Assembly: GCF_007570835.1 (NCBI RefSeq)
Contig: NZ_SUNC01000004.1
Location: forward strand, 1-64,000
Direction of reading: 5' to 3'
DNA: 64,000 nt
Source: Croceicoccus sediminis
Lineage (GTDB): Bacteria > Pseudomonadota > Alphaproteobacteria > Sphingomonadales > Sphingomonadaceae
Shown: in pieces, positions 45,572 through 54,136 of the stretch
Layout: each line of letters begins with the position of its first letter
Position numbering within the stretch: the first letter of the stretch is position 1
The notes under the pieces: model-generated
Told to the model about the DNA's origin: nothing
The model's input: the letters and a program-made list of their open reading frames with translations, nothing else
Databases searched by the model: none
Position numbers and translations under genes: made by a program

Positions 45572-46792
45572 CTAACGTTCGACAAAATCGGAAAGGAGCT
45601 TCTCGACCCGGAGATTTTCCGGGATACGGTCTTCACCGATGGCTCGATCGATCTGCTCGTGAAACCAGTAGATGCGTCGCTCCTGATAACAGAGCTGCAT
45701 GCCGGTGAAGGCCCCTGAGTTCAGGGATTTCTGGATGCCGGACAGGAACTGGAAGTCTTCCATCTGGATGATGTCGTAGTTCTTCACGAACTCCTTCCAG
45801 TATTCCGAATTTTCCGAGTTTTCGTCTTCGGAGCCTGCGCCGATGAAGATCAGCTCGCACTCGCATTCGTCCTTGCTTACCGGCCAGAACGAGATGAGCG
45901 GGAAGCCGGCGGAATCGAACGGGCTCACTGTGTTGGGAAAGATGCCGTAGGCAACGTTGTTCTCCCTGAACACTTCCGGCACGGTGGGAATGTCGTAGTT
46001 GTCGGCCTCGGTCCCCCAGGTCCCGCCACCGCGATTGAACCGCTTTGGCAGCGCCATCCTGGTATGGCCTCCGGTAAACAGGCCAATCGCCGTCCCGGCC
46101 GGATCGAGAAGCATCGCGACCGTTTTCGGGTGGATCGCCTTAACGTGATACGCCTCCAGAAAGGCGTCGTATGCGGCCTTCCAGTTGCAGCTGATCCGAT
46201 AGTTCAGCCGGCCCTTCACCCGCAGATTGTCCATCGACAGATCCCGCAGATCGGGATGGATCGAGGCAAGATGGTCCATCAATGGACCTGCCTCGGTATC
46301 GAAGTTGATGAACACCCAACCATCCCAGACTTCGCATGACACCGGCAGGAGGCCGCGGGCGCACTTGTCGAAATCGCCGAAGTCGTATTCTTCCGGAACC
46401 GTTTTCAGATTCCCGGCCAGATCGTAGGACCACGCATGGTAGCGGCAGATCAGACGCTTTTGCGAGCCGGCGGCCTCGACAAGCGGTGCACCGCGATGGC
46501 GGCAAGTGTTGTGGAAGGCGCGGACCTTACCGTCTTCGCCACGAACGATGACGACGGAAGCGCCGATCCGTTCGAACAGGGTGTGATCGCCCGTATTTGG
46601 AATCTCGTCCGCACGAACCGCGCAAAGCCACGACTTCTTCCAGAGATGCTCGACCTCGAGATCGTAGAAATCCGGGTCGGTGTAACGTCCGCCCGGTATT
46701 TCCGGGAGAGTGGGAAATCCTTCGGGAAAGTGGTCCCGTTCCATCTCGTCGCGGATCTGCGCGTTGATCCGTTCTCGCGTCTGCGGCTGCAT
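45572..46792 (-). CDS. Rieske non-haem iron oxygenase alpha subunit
   Basis: A 406-residue terminal oxygenase. The Rieske [2Fe-2S] ligands are Cys97-x-His99 and Cys116-x2-His119. The mononuclear iron site has His216 and His221 in EAYHVKAIHP and probably the Asp in QMEDF near residue 357. It would hydroxylate or dioxygenate a cyclic substrate using electrons from a ferredoxin. ATG 46792 has a GTGAGGA site at good spacing and is preferred to ATG 46807. No beta subunit follows, so it is likely an alpha-only (homotrimer) type. A promoter and a TGCA-N6-TGCA site lie just upstream. Confidence 0.9.
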   Translation of the reverse strand: MQPQTRERINAQIRDEMERDHFPEGFPTLPEIPGGRYTDPDFYDLEVEHLWKKSWLCAVRADEIPNTGDHTLFERIGASVVIVRGEDGKVRAFHNTCRHRGAPLVEAAGSQKRLICRYHAWSYDLAGNLKTVPEEYDFGDFDKCARGLLPVSCEVWDGWVFINFDTEAGPLMDHLASIHPDLRDLSMDNLRVKGRLNYRISCNWKAAYDAFLEAYHVKAIHPKTVAMLLDPAGTAIGLFTGGHTRMALPKRFNRGGGTWGTEADNYDIPTVPEVFRENNVAYGIFPNTVSPFDSAGFPLISFWPVSKDECECELIFIGAGSEDENSENSEYWKEFVKNYDIIQMEDFQFLSGIQKSLNSGAFTGMQLCYQERRIYWFHEQIDRAIGEDRIPENLRVEKLLSDFVER

Positions 46793-46859
46793 TGATTCCT
46801 CACCCATAACAAAACTTCGGAGGCGCGGCTGAACCCCGCCCCATCAATTATCGAAGCCA

Positions 46860-46888
46860 GTTATGCGGCCCCTGACAGCACAGGTCAA
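46860..46888 (-). promoter_or_regulatory. Candidate promoter of the Rieske gene
   Basis: On the minus strand: TTGACC (46888-46883), 17 bases, CATAAC (46865-46860). The TGCA-N6-TGCA site begins five bases upstream of the -35, which is where an activator would bind. Confidence 0.4.
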
Positions 46889-46893
46889 GAGAT

Positions 46894-46907
46894 TGCATGA
46901 TAGTGCA
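46894..46907. promoter_or_regulatory. TGCA-N6-TGCA dyad, site A (Rieske promoter)
   Basis: TGCA-TGATAG-TGCA, 102 bases before the Rieske start codon. A further TGCA at 46921 forms TGCACC-N9-GGTGCA with the right half of this site. Confidence 0.6.
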
Positions 46908-47182
46908 CCTTTTTGAAGGGTGCATCAGATTGCGAATTTTCCTACCTTTAGAGCTTATCTATCTATTTAAAAACGATTTTATAAATTTTTCAGCTTGCTA
47001 TATTCTTGCATAAGAGCAAGATTTCCGGCAATTTCCAGAAAGTTTTTAAGCAAAATTGCTTGTTTCGACACCCGATCTGGCATAGCTTTCACCTAACGGA
47101 ACCTGCGGGTTTCGATTGATTGCCGCAGAGCAGGCACTCCTGAAAAATAACAAAAACGAAGCTCAGATGTTGGAGGGGTTTC

Positions 47183-47497
47183 TTGAAGATCACATTCAAA
47201 TCGGACACCAAGCCGGATCGCACGATCACCGCATTCGGCGGCCTCACGTTGATGGAGGCGGCGGTCCAGGGCGACATCGACGAAATCGAGGCCGAATGCG
47301 GCGGCGCCTGCGCTTGCGCCACCTGTCACGTCTATATCGCGGATCAATGGCTCCCCGTGACCGGTACAGCGAACGAAATGGAAAGCGAGCTGCTCGAAAG
47401 CTCCGAGTGCAAGCGCAGCAACTCGCGCCTTTCCTGCCAGATCGAACTCAAGGCGGAGATGGACGGACTGATCGTCGAACTACCGCCGCAAGAGTGA
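47183..47497 (+). CDS. [2Fe-2S] ferredoxin, putidaredoxin-like, TTG start
   Basis: A 104-residue ferredoxin. Ligands are Cys39, Cys45, Cys48 and Cys85 (LSCQI), with extra Cys43 and Cys76 not needed for the cluster. The start is TTG 47183, six bases after GGAGG, giving the normal MKITF N-terminus; no ATG is available nearby. It ends 67 bases before a P450cam-like gene, so it is very probably that enzyme's electron donor, and it might also serve the Rieske oxygenase. No ferredoxin reductase gene is in the window. Confidence 0.9.
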   Translation: MKITFKSDTKPDRTITAFGGLTLMEAAVQGDIDEIEAECGGACACATCHVYIADQWLPVTGTANEMESELLESSECKRSNSRLSCQIELKAEMDGLIVELPPQE

Positions 47498-47564
47498 ATG
47501 CACTTGCCCGATCGCCGTGACGAACGGTCGCAGTCGGGCAGCAACAGAAATTGGGAGAAGACAA

Positions 47565-48800
47565 ATGAACGTGGCCACAGCAAACGTGGATTATCCGTCA
47601 AACGTCCGACCAGAGCAGATCGTGGACTTCGACGTCTTCGCACCCGAGGGCGGGCGCGAGGACTTTTACGGTGCATGGAAAAAGCTGCACGCCGACGGTC
47701 TGCCCGAAATGGTCTGGACCCCGCACAATGGCGGACACTGGATCGCGACCCGCATCGACCTCCTGGACGAGATTTTCTCCGACCATGACTTGTTCTCGAG
47801 CCGCGTCATCCTCCTGCCCAAGGAAGTCGGTGAGCAGCACAAGGGGCTGCTGCCCACGACTCTCGATCCGCCGGAGCATCGCGGATACCGCAATGTGCTG
47901 AATTCCGGCTTTGCGCCACGCGCGATCCGGCACCTAGAATCCGACATCAGGCAATTGACGGCCGATCTGATCGAGGCGTTTCGCCTGAAAGGCCACTGCG
48001 ACTTCCAGAAGGAGTTTGCCGGCATCCTTCCGATCCAGGTCTTCATGACGATGTTCGGCCTGCCGCTCGAAGATTCTGCCAAGCTCAAGAAATGGTCCGA
48101 TGACCTGACCCGGCCCGATGGCAGCATCACGATGGAAGACGGCATCGCCCGCCTGAAGGAATACATGATCGTCCATGTCCTGGCGCGGCGAGAAAATCCG
48201 CAAGACGACCTGTTGAGCAGGATTGCGAATGGCAAGGTTGGCGACAATGACATCGAGGTTGACGCAGCCAATCAGCTGGCCGTGCAAGTCCTGATCGCAG
48301 GCGTCGACACCGTGGTCAATTTCCTCGATTTCGCGATCGTGTTTCTGGCCCGCAATCCCTCTCACCGGAAACAGCTGGTGGATAATCCCGAGCTCGTCCC
48401 TGCCGGGGTCGAGGAATTGTTCCGGCGTTTCCCCCTGGTCACCATCGGGCGCGAAGTGGCGAAGGACATGAACTATCACGGCGCCGAACTGAAGCGCGGC
48501 GAGATGGTGGCGTTGGCAACCGTACTCGGCGGCCTCGACGAACAAGCTAATCCGGAACCGATGAAGGTCGATTTCAATCGCCACGGCGCGCGGCATGTGA
48601 CTTTCGGCACCGGTCCGCACCGTTGCCCCGGCGCGCTGCTTGCGCGGACCGAAATGCGCATCGCGCTTGAGGAATGGCTGAAACGCATTCCGGAATTCGA
48701 CCTCGATCCCGGAATGGCCACGACCATCACTGGCGGCATTACGGCGTCGGTCGACGAAGTGAAGTTGGTCTGGGATCCTGCGACGACATCGGCGGGGTGA
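47565..48800 (+). CDS. Cytochrome P450, CYP101 (P450cam)-like
   Basis: A 411-residue bacterial P450. The haem Cys354 lies in FGTGPHRCPG, the I-helix acid-alcohol pair Asp248-Thr249 in AGVDTVVNF and E-x2-R in EELFRR. From memory the protein follows Pseudomonas P450cam closely along its length: NGGHWIATR, the DPPEHR helix, LTRPDGSITM, the I-helix and the ending LVWDPATT. The B' region that carries camphor-contacting Tyr96 in P450cam reads GEQHKGLLPT, with a one-residue insertion and no Tyr, so the substrate is probably not camphor. Related Novosphingobium CYP101 enzymes hydroxylate norisoprenoids and monoterpenes. ATG 47565 follows GGGAGAAG. Confidence 0.92.
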   Translation: MNVATANVDYPSNVRPEQIVDFDVFAPEGGREDFYGAWKKLHADGLPEMVWTPHNGGHWIATRIDLLDEIFSDHDLFSSRVILLPKEVGEQHKGLLPTTLDPPEHRGYRNVLNSGFAPRAIRHLESDIRQLTADLIEAFRLKGHCDFQKEFAGILPIQVFMTMFGLPLEDSAKLKKWSDDLTRPDGSITMEDGIARLKEYMIVHVLARRENPQDDLLSRIANGKVGDNDIEVDAANQLAVQVLIAGVDTVVNFLDFAIVFLARNPSHRKQLVDNPELVPAGVEELFRRFPLVTIGREVAKDMNYHGAELKRGEMVALATVLGGLDEQANPEPMKVDFNRHGARHVTFGTGPHRCPGALLARTEMRIALEEWLKRIPEFDLDPGMATTITGGITASVDEVKLVWDPATTSAG

Positions 48801-48871
48801 ATGAGGCATTCGGGGCGGCGACCAGGCCGTCGCCCCGGCATCGCCATGCCAAACTGGAATAGAGCCTCAAT

Positions 48872-50173
48872 TCAAGTCACCTGTGAACGCGCGCGATGGG
48901 CCAAGGCCTGCATCGCGATTGCGACAGGAATGGTGCAAAAACCCAGCACTGCAAGGCCGTGACTGAGTGGGCGTTCGCCCCAGTCCCACCCCTCGGCAAA
49001 AGCGATGAGCGCGACGGGTCCAAGCGATAATCCGAAAAGGCTGGATGCAAGCAGGTAGAGCGCCATGAGACGCGCGGTATAGGCACCTGCTGCATAGAAC
49101 TGGATCGCCAAAGCACCCAGTACGAACCATGTCGACGAAAACAGCACCGAAAAGAACGCGCAGGCATAAAGCATCAGCGCGCTGTTCGTCATCGGCATGA
49201 GTGTCGCAACCGGTGCCAGGAAGACGCTAAGCAGAAAGAGCGTCGCCGTTATCCCCTTCCCCGGCCACCGGCGCTCGATCCGCATGGCGATCTGCGGCAC
49301 GATCAACGCCCCGATGCCGCCACCGACGATACCGAGCAGGCCGAAAACGAAGCTGCTCTCCGTCGGGTCCACGTCATATTCACGTAGAAAGATCGTGGGC
49401 ACCCAAGACACCAGCCCATAATTGAAACAACAGACAAGTCCGAACCCCGCGTAAAAGGGAAAATAGAAAGTCCGGTTCCGGGAGAGAAATTGCAGGAACT
49501 CCCGCATACCCGCTGTCGTCGTGCCAGCGCGACCGGTCTGCCGCGGTGGCTCCTTCACCGTCAGATAAAAGAATACCCCCATCATGATCGTGGGTGCCGA
49601 CAGGATTATGAGGGCCGTGCGCCAAACCTCCCATCCCGTCGTGATCGCCAGCGACGCTGCGATTGCCACGACCACCGCGCCTATCGTGAATGCGCCCGTT
49701 CCGAAGATGCCTCCGATCGAGGCATAGATGGAGGTTGGCAATGTCCGCCGCTCTTTCGAGAACATGTCTCCGATCAGGGAGATCGCTGCGGGCGTCAGCA
49801 CAGCTTCACCAAAGGCGAGGCCCGACCGGCACAAGAGCAGCGTCCAGAAGTCGTTTGCAAACGACGAGAGCAGCGTCATGCCGCCCCAGAACACCACACC
49901 CCCCGCCACAAGCAGCTTTCGCGGCCGGGTATCCAGCCAATGGGCGAGCGGTAATCCGGCAAGGGAATAGACGACTGCGAATGCCAGGCCGAGTATCAAC
50001 CCCATCTGCGCATCGCTCAGCGCGAGCGACACCGATATCCTGTCCGCCAGGATGACGAAGATGATCCGGTCCACGATCGAGATGATGTAGAGCGCGGCAA
50101 GGCTTGCGACCGCGAACCAGGCGGCTGACTGCGGATAGACGTGACATTCGCCAGCCGGTCTGGGCTCTGCCAT
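48872..50173 (-). CDS. MFS transporter
   Basis: A 433-residue major facilitator with 12 predicted helices and the A-motif-like GLPLAHWLDTRPRK loop; the N-terminal VDRIIFVILADRIS helix is typical of spinster-like/sugar-phosphate-type MFS proteins in catabolic operons. ATG 50173 overlaps the OYE gene stop as TGATG, so translation is coupled. It is the last gene of the receptor-OYE-MFS operon and probably moves the substrate across the inner membrane. Its end converges with the P450 gene 71 bases away. Confidence 0.87.
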   Translation of the reverse strand: MAEPRPAGECHVYPQSAAWFAVASLAALYIISIVDRIIFVILADRISVSLALSDAQMGLILGLAFAVVYSLAGLPLAHWLDTRPRKLLVAGGVVFWGGMTLLSSFANDFWTLLLCRSGLAFGEAVLTPAAISLIGDMFSKERRTLPTSIYASIGGIFGTGAFTIGAVVVAIAASLAITTGWEVWRTALIILSAPTIMMGVFFYLTVKEPPRQTGRAGTTTAGMREFLQFLSRNRTFYFPFYAGFGLVCCFNYGLVSWVPTIFLREYDVDPTESSFVFGLLGIVGGGIGALIVPQIAMRIERRWPGKGITATLFLLSVFLAPVATLMPMTNSALMLYACAFFSVLFSSTWFVLGALAIQFYAAGAYTARLMALYLLASSLFGLSLGPVALIAFAEGWDWGERPLSHGLAVLGFCTIPVAIAMQALAHRARSQVT

Positions 50174-51336
50174 CAACCGGTCGTTTCGGCCGATATGGGT
50201 ATCGGGGCGGAGTCCACCGGCAGTAGATCGCGGGGGTCGCAGTCCGCGAAGTTCGGATAGTCGGTGTAACCCTCCGCCCCTTGCGTATAGTAGGTGGCAA
50301 GATCGGGCCGTGAAATGCGCCAGCCATGACGATAGCGATCGACAAGGTCGGGATTCGAAATGAATGCCTGCCCGAACGCGATTAGATCGGCTCCACCGGA
50401 TTGCAGCGCGGTCTTGGCGCTCGACCGGGTAAAGCCTGCGCAGTACATGGCCGGCCCGTCGAACAGGGGCCTCAACGAGCCATAGACATCCCAGTCCATC
50501 CCGTAATCGGCAATCTGCAGATAGGCGATCGACCGCGCTGAAAGCGCGCGAACGAGATGGCTGTACGTTGAGAGCGGATCGTCATCGAACACGTCATGGA
50601 AGGTCCAGCCGGGGCCTATCTTCACCGCCACGAAATCGGAACTGGTCACGGCAATCATCGCATCGACGCAGGCCAACACGAAATTGCACCGTTTCTCAGC
50701 AGTGCCGCCCCATTCATCATCGCGCCGGTTCGTATTGGGCGACAAGAACTGCATGGGCAGGTAACCAGATGCGGCGTGTAGTTCCACTCCGTCGAAACCC
50801 GCTCTACGGGCTCGGACCGCACAGTTCGCAAACTCGTCGATAGCGGCCAGGACTTCGCGATGCGTCATGGCACGCGGCGTGGTGTAAGGCCGCTTGGGTC
50901 GTGGGCAGTTCACCGTATAGTGCCGCGCCGTTGGATCGGGCCTCACCGCAGAGGGCGCCAGCGGTAGTTCGCCGTCAAGCAGGAGCGGATCGGACAATCG
51001 ACCCACATGCATGATCTGACCGAAGATCTTGCCGCCCGCCTCGTGTACCGCGGCTGTCACTTTGGACCAGGCAAGCTCCTGGGCGTCGGTGTGCAGGCCC
51101 GGCGTGAAGAGATAGCCCCGACCCATCGGTGCCGGATAGATACCCTCGGTCACGATCAGCCCAGCGCTTGCTCGTTGCCGGTAATGTTCGACATTGAGAT
51201 CGCTTGGCACCCCGTCCAGCCCGGATCGGTGGCGCGTGAGCGGCGCCATGCATATCCTGTTGGAAAGCATGACACCGCCCAGAGCGATCGGATCGAACAG
51301 AGGGGCAAATTGCCCTTCGTCGCTGACCTTCATCAT
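50173..51336 (-). CDS. NADH:flavin oxidoreductase, Old Yellow Enzyme family
   Basis: A 387-residue FMN enzyme with a TIM-barrel. MAPLTRHRS near the start, GQIMHVGR, the active-site segment VELHAASGYLPMQFLSPNTNRR and GWTFHDVF match OYE/xenobiotic reductases. It should reduce the C=C bond of an enone or similar compound with NAD(P)H. It lies two bases after the receptor gene and is coupled to the MFS gene. The C-terminal ~25 residues extend past the normal family end. Confidence 0.88.
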   Translation of the reverse strand: MMKVSDEGQFAPLFDPIALGGVMLSNRICMAPLTRHRSGLDGVPSDLNVEHYRQRASAGLIVTEGIYPAPMGRGYLFTPGLHTDAQELAWSKVTAAVHEAGGKIFGQIMHVGRLSDPLLLDGELPLAPSAVRPDPTARHYTVNCPRPKRPYTTPRAMTHREVLAAIDEFANCAVRARRAGFDGVELHAASGYLPMQFLSPNTNRRDDEWGGTAEKRCNFVLACVDAMIAVTSSDFVAVKIGPGWTFHDVFDDDPLSTYSHLVRALSARSIAYLQIADYGMDWDVYGSLRPLFDGPAMYCAGFTRSSAKTALQSGGADLIAFGQAFISNPDLVDRYRHGWRISRPDLATYYTQGAEGYTDYPNFADCDPRDLLPVDSAPIPISAETTG

Positions 51337-51338
51337 CG

Positions 51339-53789
51339 TTAGAAATCGAAACCCAGTTCGACGAGAATCTGCCGCCCTCGCGCAGGGGTTCCGGCAATCT
51401 GGTTCAAACCGGATGCGCCGGGTTTCTCAAACAGGTAACCACCGCTGTAGAATTCGTTTCCGATATTCCTGCCGATGACACCGATGTTCCATCCATCGGC
51501 TTCGGAAACGAGGCGCGCACTGGCATCGAACAGCCAGAAGCTGGGTTGAACGCCGCGCGGGTTTCCGTTCTCGACGCCGGAGTAACTATCACTGTAACGC
51601 GCGTTGCCCGCCAGCACGAAGTTGAAATCGGACGACAGGGGAACCGTCGCATCGAAGCCCGTGCTGATCGCCCAATCCGGTGCGCGTGAAAGGGGTGCGC
51701 CGGTAAGGTCCTGGCCAAAGACATCGTCGGCCGTTCCCGCAATCCCGTCCGCACCGTTCGCGACGGGAACATTACAGCCGTCGTCAAAGCCCTGGGTGTT
51801 GTAACACCCTGTCACGTAATCGAGATACCGGGCGTGGTTGTACGCCACCGCAGCATACATTCTGAGCACGTCGTTGACGCGGAACTGTGCCTCCGCCTCG
51901 ATGCCCTTCACTCTTGCGGACGCGGCATTGTTGATCGTGAAGGATGTCGTGTCCGCGTTGAACGAGTTCACCTGCAGATTGTCGTACTTGTAATTGTATG
52001 CGGCAAGATTGAGGGTCAGACGACGATCAAGCAATTGCGACTTGAGCCCAATCTCGAACCCTTTGACCTTTTCCGAATCGTACGTGATCGCGTCTTCAGT
52101 GATCGTCGCCGGGATGAGCGAGACACTCAAACCGAAGCCACCCGACTTGTAGCCCGTCTTGTAGGCGACATAGGCCGTCAGGTCGGAATTGGGCCGGAAA
52201 CTCAAGGTCGCTTCGGGCGAGAAATTGTCATCCTTGAAGACGTCCGAGAATACCCTGCTCGTCGGCGCCAGAAGCGTACCGGCCAGTTCGGGCCGCGCGT
52301 AGATGTGGCGCATGCTCGAAACCTTCTTTTCGCTCGTATAGCGTACGCCGCCGGCCAGTTCGAGTTGATCGGTAATGTCGAAAACCAGCTGGCCGAACGC
52401 GGAATAGGTCTTGCCGTCGGTATAACCCTGACGCTGCCAGCTGTAATACCGCCCTTCGGGATCGGGACCGAGGCCGAGGATGCCGACACTGGTATCAAAA
52501 TCGAGGCTGGTGTCCTGATAATACAGGCCCAAGAGGAAATTCAGCGGCCCTGCGAAGTCGCTCAGCAGCCGGAACTCCTGGCTGAATGCCTTGTACCCTT
52601 CGTCCTCTGCAGAATAGAGCTGATTGAACGAGGTAGCATCGTAGTTGTCGGCGGTGCGCGATGTATAATCGAAATACCCCGAAACCGATGTTAGCGTCAG
52701 ATCGGCAAAACTGTAGTTCACCGCGAGCGAGCCCAGGTACATCTCGATATCGTTGAAGGGGTCCACCTTCAGCATGGGCATCGTGTCGGCGATCAGGGGA
52801 TTGAACGAACTGCGCGAAAAGTACTTGTCGAACTTGCATTCGCCATAGGAGTCGGCTGCGCCGTAAGTGATGCCCGTAGTTGCACCATCGCAATAGAACG
52901 GCTGTGCGCCATAGGCGGGACCATCGCCAGACTGATCCGCGATCGACAGTTTCAAGGTCGCGTCGAGATCGGTCGAGGCAGGCTCGTAACGAAGCGTGAC
53001 ACGGCCCAGCACTTCCCTTTCGCCGGCACGGTCCTTACCCGGTCCCGGCGGCGGAGTGACCGCTGCGAACGGGTAAGTCGCATCGGTGTAACCTTCGGAG
53101 GTATTGAAAAAATACCCTTTCAGATTGCGATAGCGGAGGGCAACCCTGGCGCCCAGTTCTTCCGAAAGCGGGCCGCCGACAGCCCCTTCGACGAGCGCTT
53201 CGTCCCCCACGAATTCGTAACTGGTGCGGACATAGCCCGACAGCGTATCGGTCGGTCCGGCCGACTTGATCGAGATTACGCCGCCGGGGCTGTTCTTGCC
53301 GAAGAAGAGCGCCTGTGGCCCTTTCAGCACTTCGATCTGGCCGACATCGAAAAGCCCTTGGGCGAGGATGCGCGCACGGCCCACCATGACCCCGTCAACC
53401 GCGATGGCAACCGCCTGATCGAAACCGACCTGCCCGCTCGACGTGCTGACCCCGCGCAACGATACGATACCGCCATTGCCGCTACCGCTCCTGTCGATGC
53501 TCAACGAGGGGGCGAGCTTTGAAATGTCGCGGATGTCGGTCGTACCGAACTGCTGAAGCTCGTCTGCACCGATGGCCGTAACGGCCACGGGAACTTCGAT
53601 GAGGGTTTCCCCCCTCTGACGCGCGGTAACGATGATTTCCGTAAGGTCCCCGCTTCCATCCTCGATAACCGACGGATCCGAGTTTTGCGCCAAGGCAGGC
53701 GATGCCGTCAGGCCCACCAAACCCACAGTCGATAAAAGCAGATGCTTCGCATAGCGCACGCAAGCGACTTCGCGGCAGATCCCTACCAT
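51339..53789 (-). CDS. TonB-dependent receptor 1 of the catabolic block
   Basis: An 816-residue outer-membrane receptor without STN domain. The signal peptide ends ALA-QNS near residue 35; TonB-box-like EIIVTARQRGE, the plug (~60-170) with GPQALFFGKNSPGGVIS, and a long barrel ending FELGFDF-type (VELGFDF) follow. ATG 53789 has a GGGAGAAG site. It heads a tight operon with the OYE and MFS genes and has a TGCA-N6-TGCA site 106 bases upstream. It resembles receptor 2 (55160-57547) over the plug. In sphingomonads such receptors often import hydrophobic carbon sources rather than iron chelates; which applies here is not known. Confidence 0.9.
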   Translation of the reverse strand: MVGICREVACVRYAKHLLLSTVGLVGLTASPALAQNSDPSVIEDGSGDLTEIIVTARQRGETLIEVPVAVTAIGADELQQFGTTDIRDISKLAPSLSIDRSGSGNGGIVSLRGVSTSSGQVGFDQAVAIAVDGVMVGRARILAQGLFDVGQIEVLKGPQALFFGKNSPGGVISIKSAGPTDTLSGYVRTSYEFVGDEALVEGAVGGPLSEELGARVALRYRNLKGYFFNTSEGYTDATYPFAAVTPPPGPGKDRAGEREVLGRVTLRYEPASTDLDATLKLSIADQSGDGPAYGAQPFYCDGATTGITYGAADSYGECKFDKYFSRSSFNPLIADTMPMLKVDPFNDIEMYLGSLAVNYSFADLTLTSVSGYFDYTSRTADNYDATSFNQLYSAEDEGYKAFSQEFRLLSDFAGPLNFLLGLYYQDTSLDFDTSVGILGLGPDPEGRYYSWQRQGYTDGKTYSAFGQLVFDITDQLELAGGVRYTSEKKVSSMRHIYARPELAGTLLAPTSRVFSDVFKDDNFSPEATLSFRPNSDLTAYVAYKTGYKSGGFGLSVSLIPATITEDAITYDSEKVKGFEIGLKSQLLDRRLTLNLAAYNYKYDNLQVNSFNADTTSFTINNAASARVKGIEAEAQFRVNDVLRMYAAVAYNHARYLDYVTGCYNTQGFDDGCNVPVANGADGIAGTADDVFGQDLTGAPLSRAPDWAISTGFDATVPLSSDFNFVLAGNARYSDSYSGVENGNPRGVQPSFWLFDASARLVSEADGWNIGVIGRNIGNEFYSGGYLFEKPGASGLNQIAGTPARGRQILVELGFDF

Positions 53790-54136
53790 CTATCTTCTCC
53801 CACTTTTGTTCTTCTCATTCAGTCAGACGTCAGCAGAAGCCGCATCGAGCGCCGACGCACTGCGTGTTGACCGTGTGGGCAACTGTATATTTTTTGCATG
53901 GACATGCAACCTATATTACACAGACATGCATCTTCCCTGCCCGACATGGGCTGTTCGTTTAATTTGACGGAAAGGCGGAATCGATCGGAAAAGCAGTTGG
54001 CTTTCCGGTACACGACGTCGAGCAAAACTGGGATTTTTCCCGCTAATCACTGCCCGAAAGAGCAAGCTCAACGGAAACGACAATCAAGGCCCCGGCTCAC
54101 AGGCTGCGATCACACGCCCCGCCCAAGCCAATATGA
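53790..54136 (-). promoter_or_regulatory. Upstream region of receptor 1
   Basis: 347 bases without a supported gene between tetR and receptor 1. It contains the perfect dyad TTGCAT-GGAC-ATGCAA and should hold the receptor promoter; an AT-rich TATACA-like segment lies next to the dyad. Confidence 0.5.
53895..53908. promoter_or_regulatory. TGCA-N6-TGCA dyad, site B (receptor 1)
   Basis: TGCA-TGGACA-TGCA, extended to a perfect TTGCAT-GGAC-ATGCAA dyad, 106 bases before the receptor 1 start. A third TGCA lies at 53927. Confidence 0.6.

Larger units (their letters stand above)
46793..47182. promoter_or_regulatory. AT-rich divergent control region between Rieske and ferredoxin-P450 genes
   Basis: 390 bases without a gene. 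The left part holds the leftward promoter and operator of the Rieske gene. The right part (46930-47060) is strikingly AT-rich and contains TCTTGC-N6-GCAAGA (47004-47021) and AAGCAA-AA-TTGCTT (47048-47061), possible protein-binding dyads for the rightward ferredoxin-P450 genes. Confidence 0.6.
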
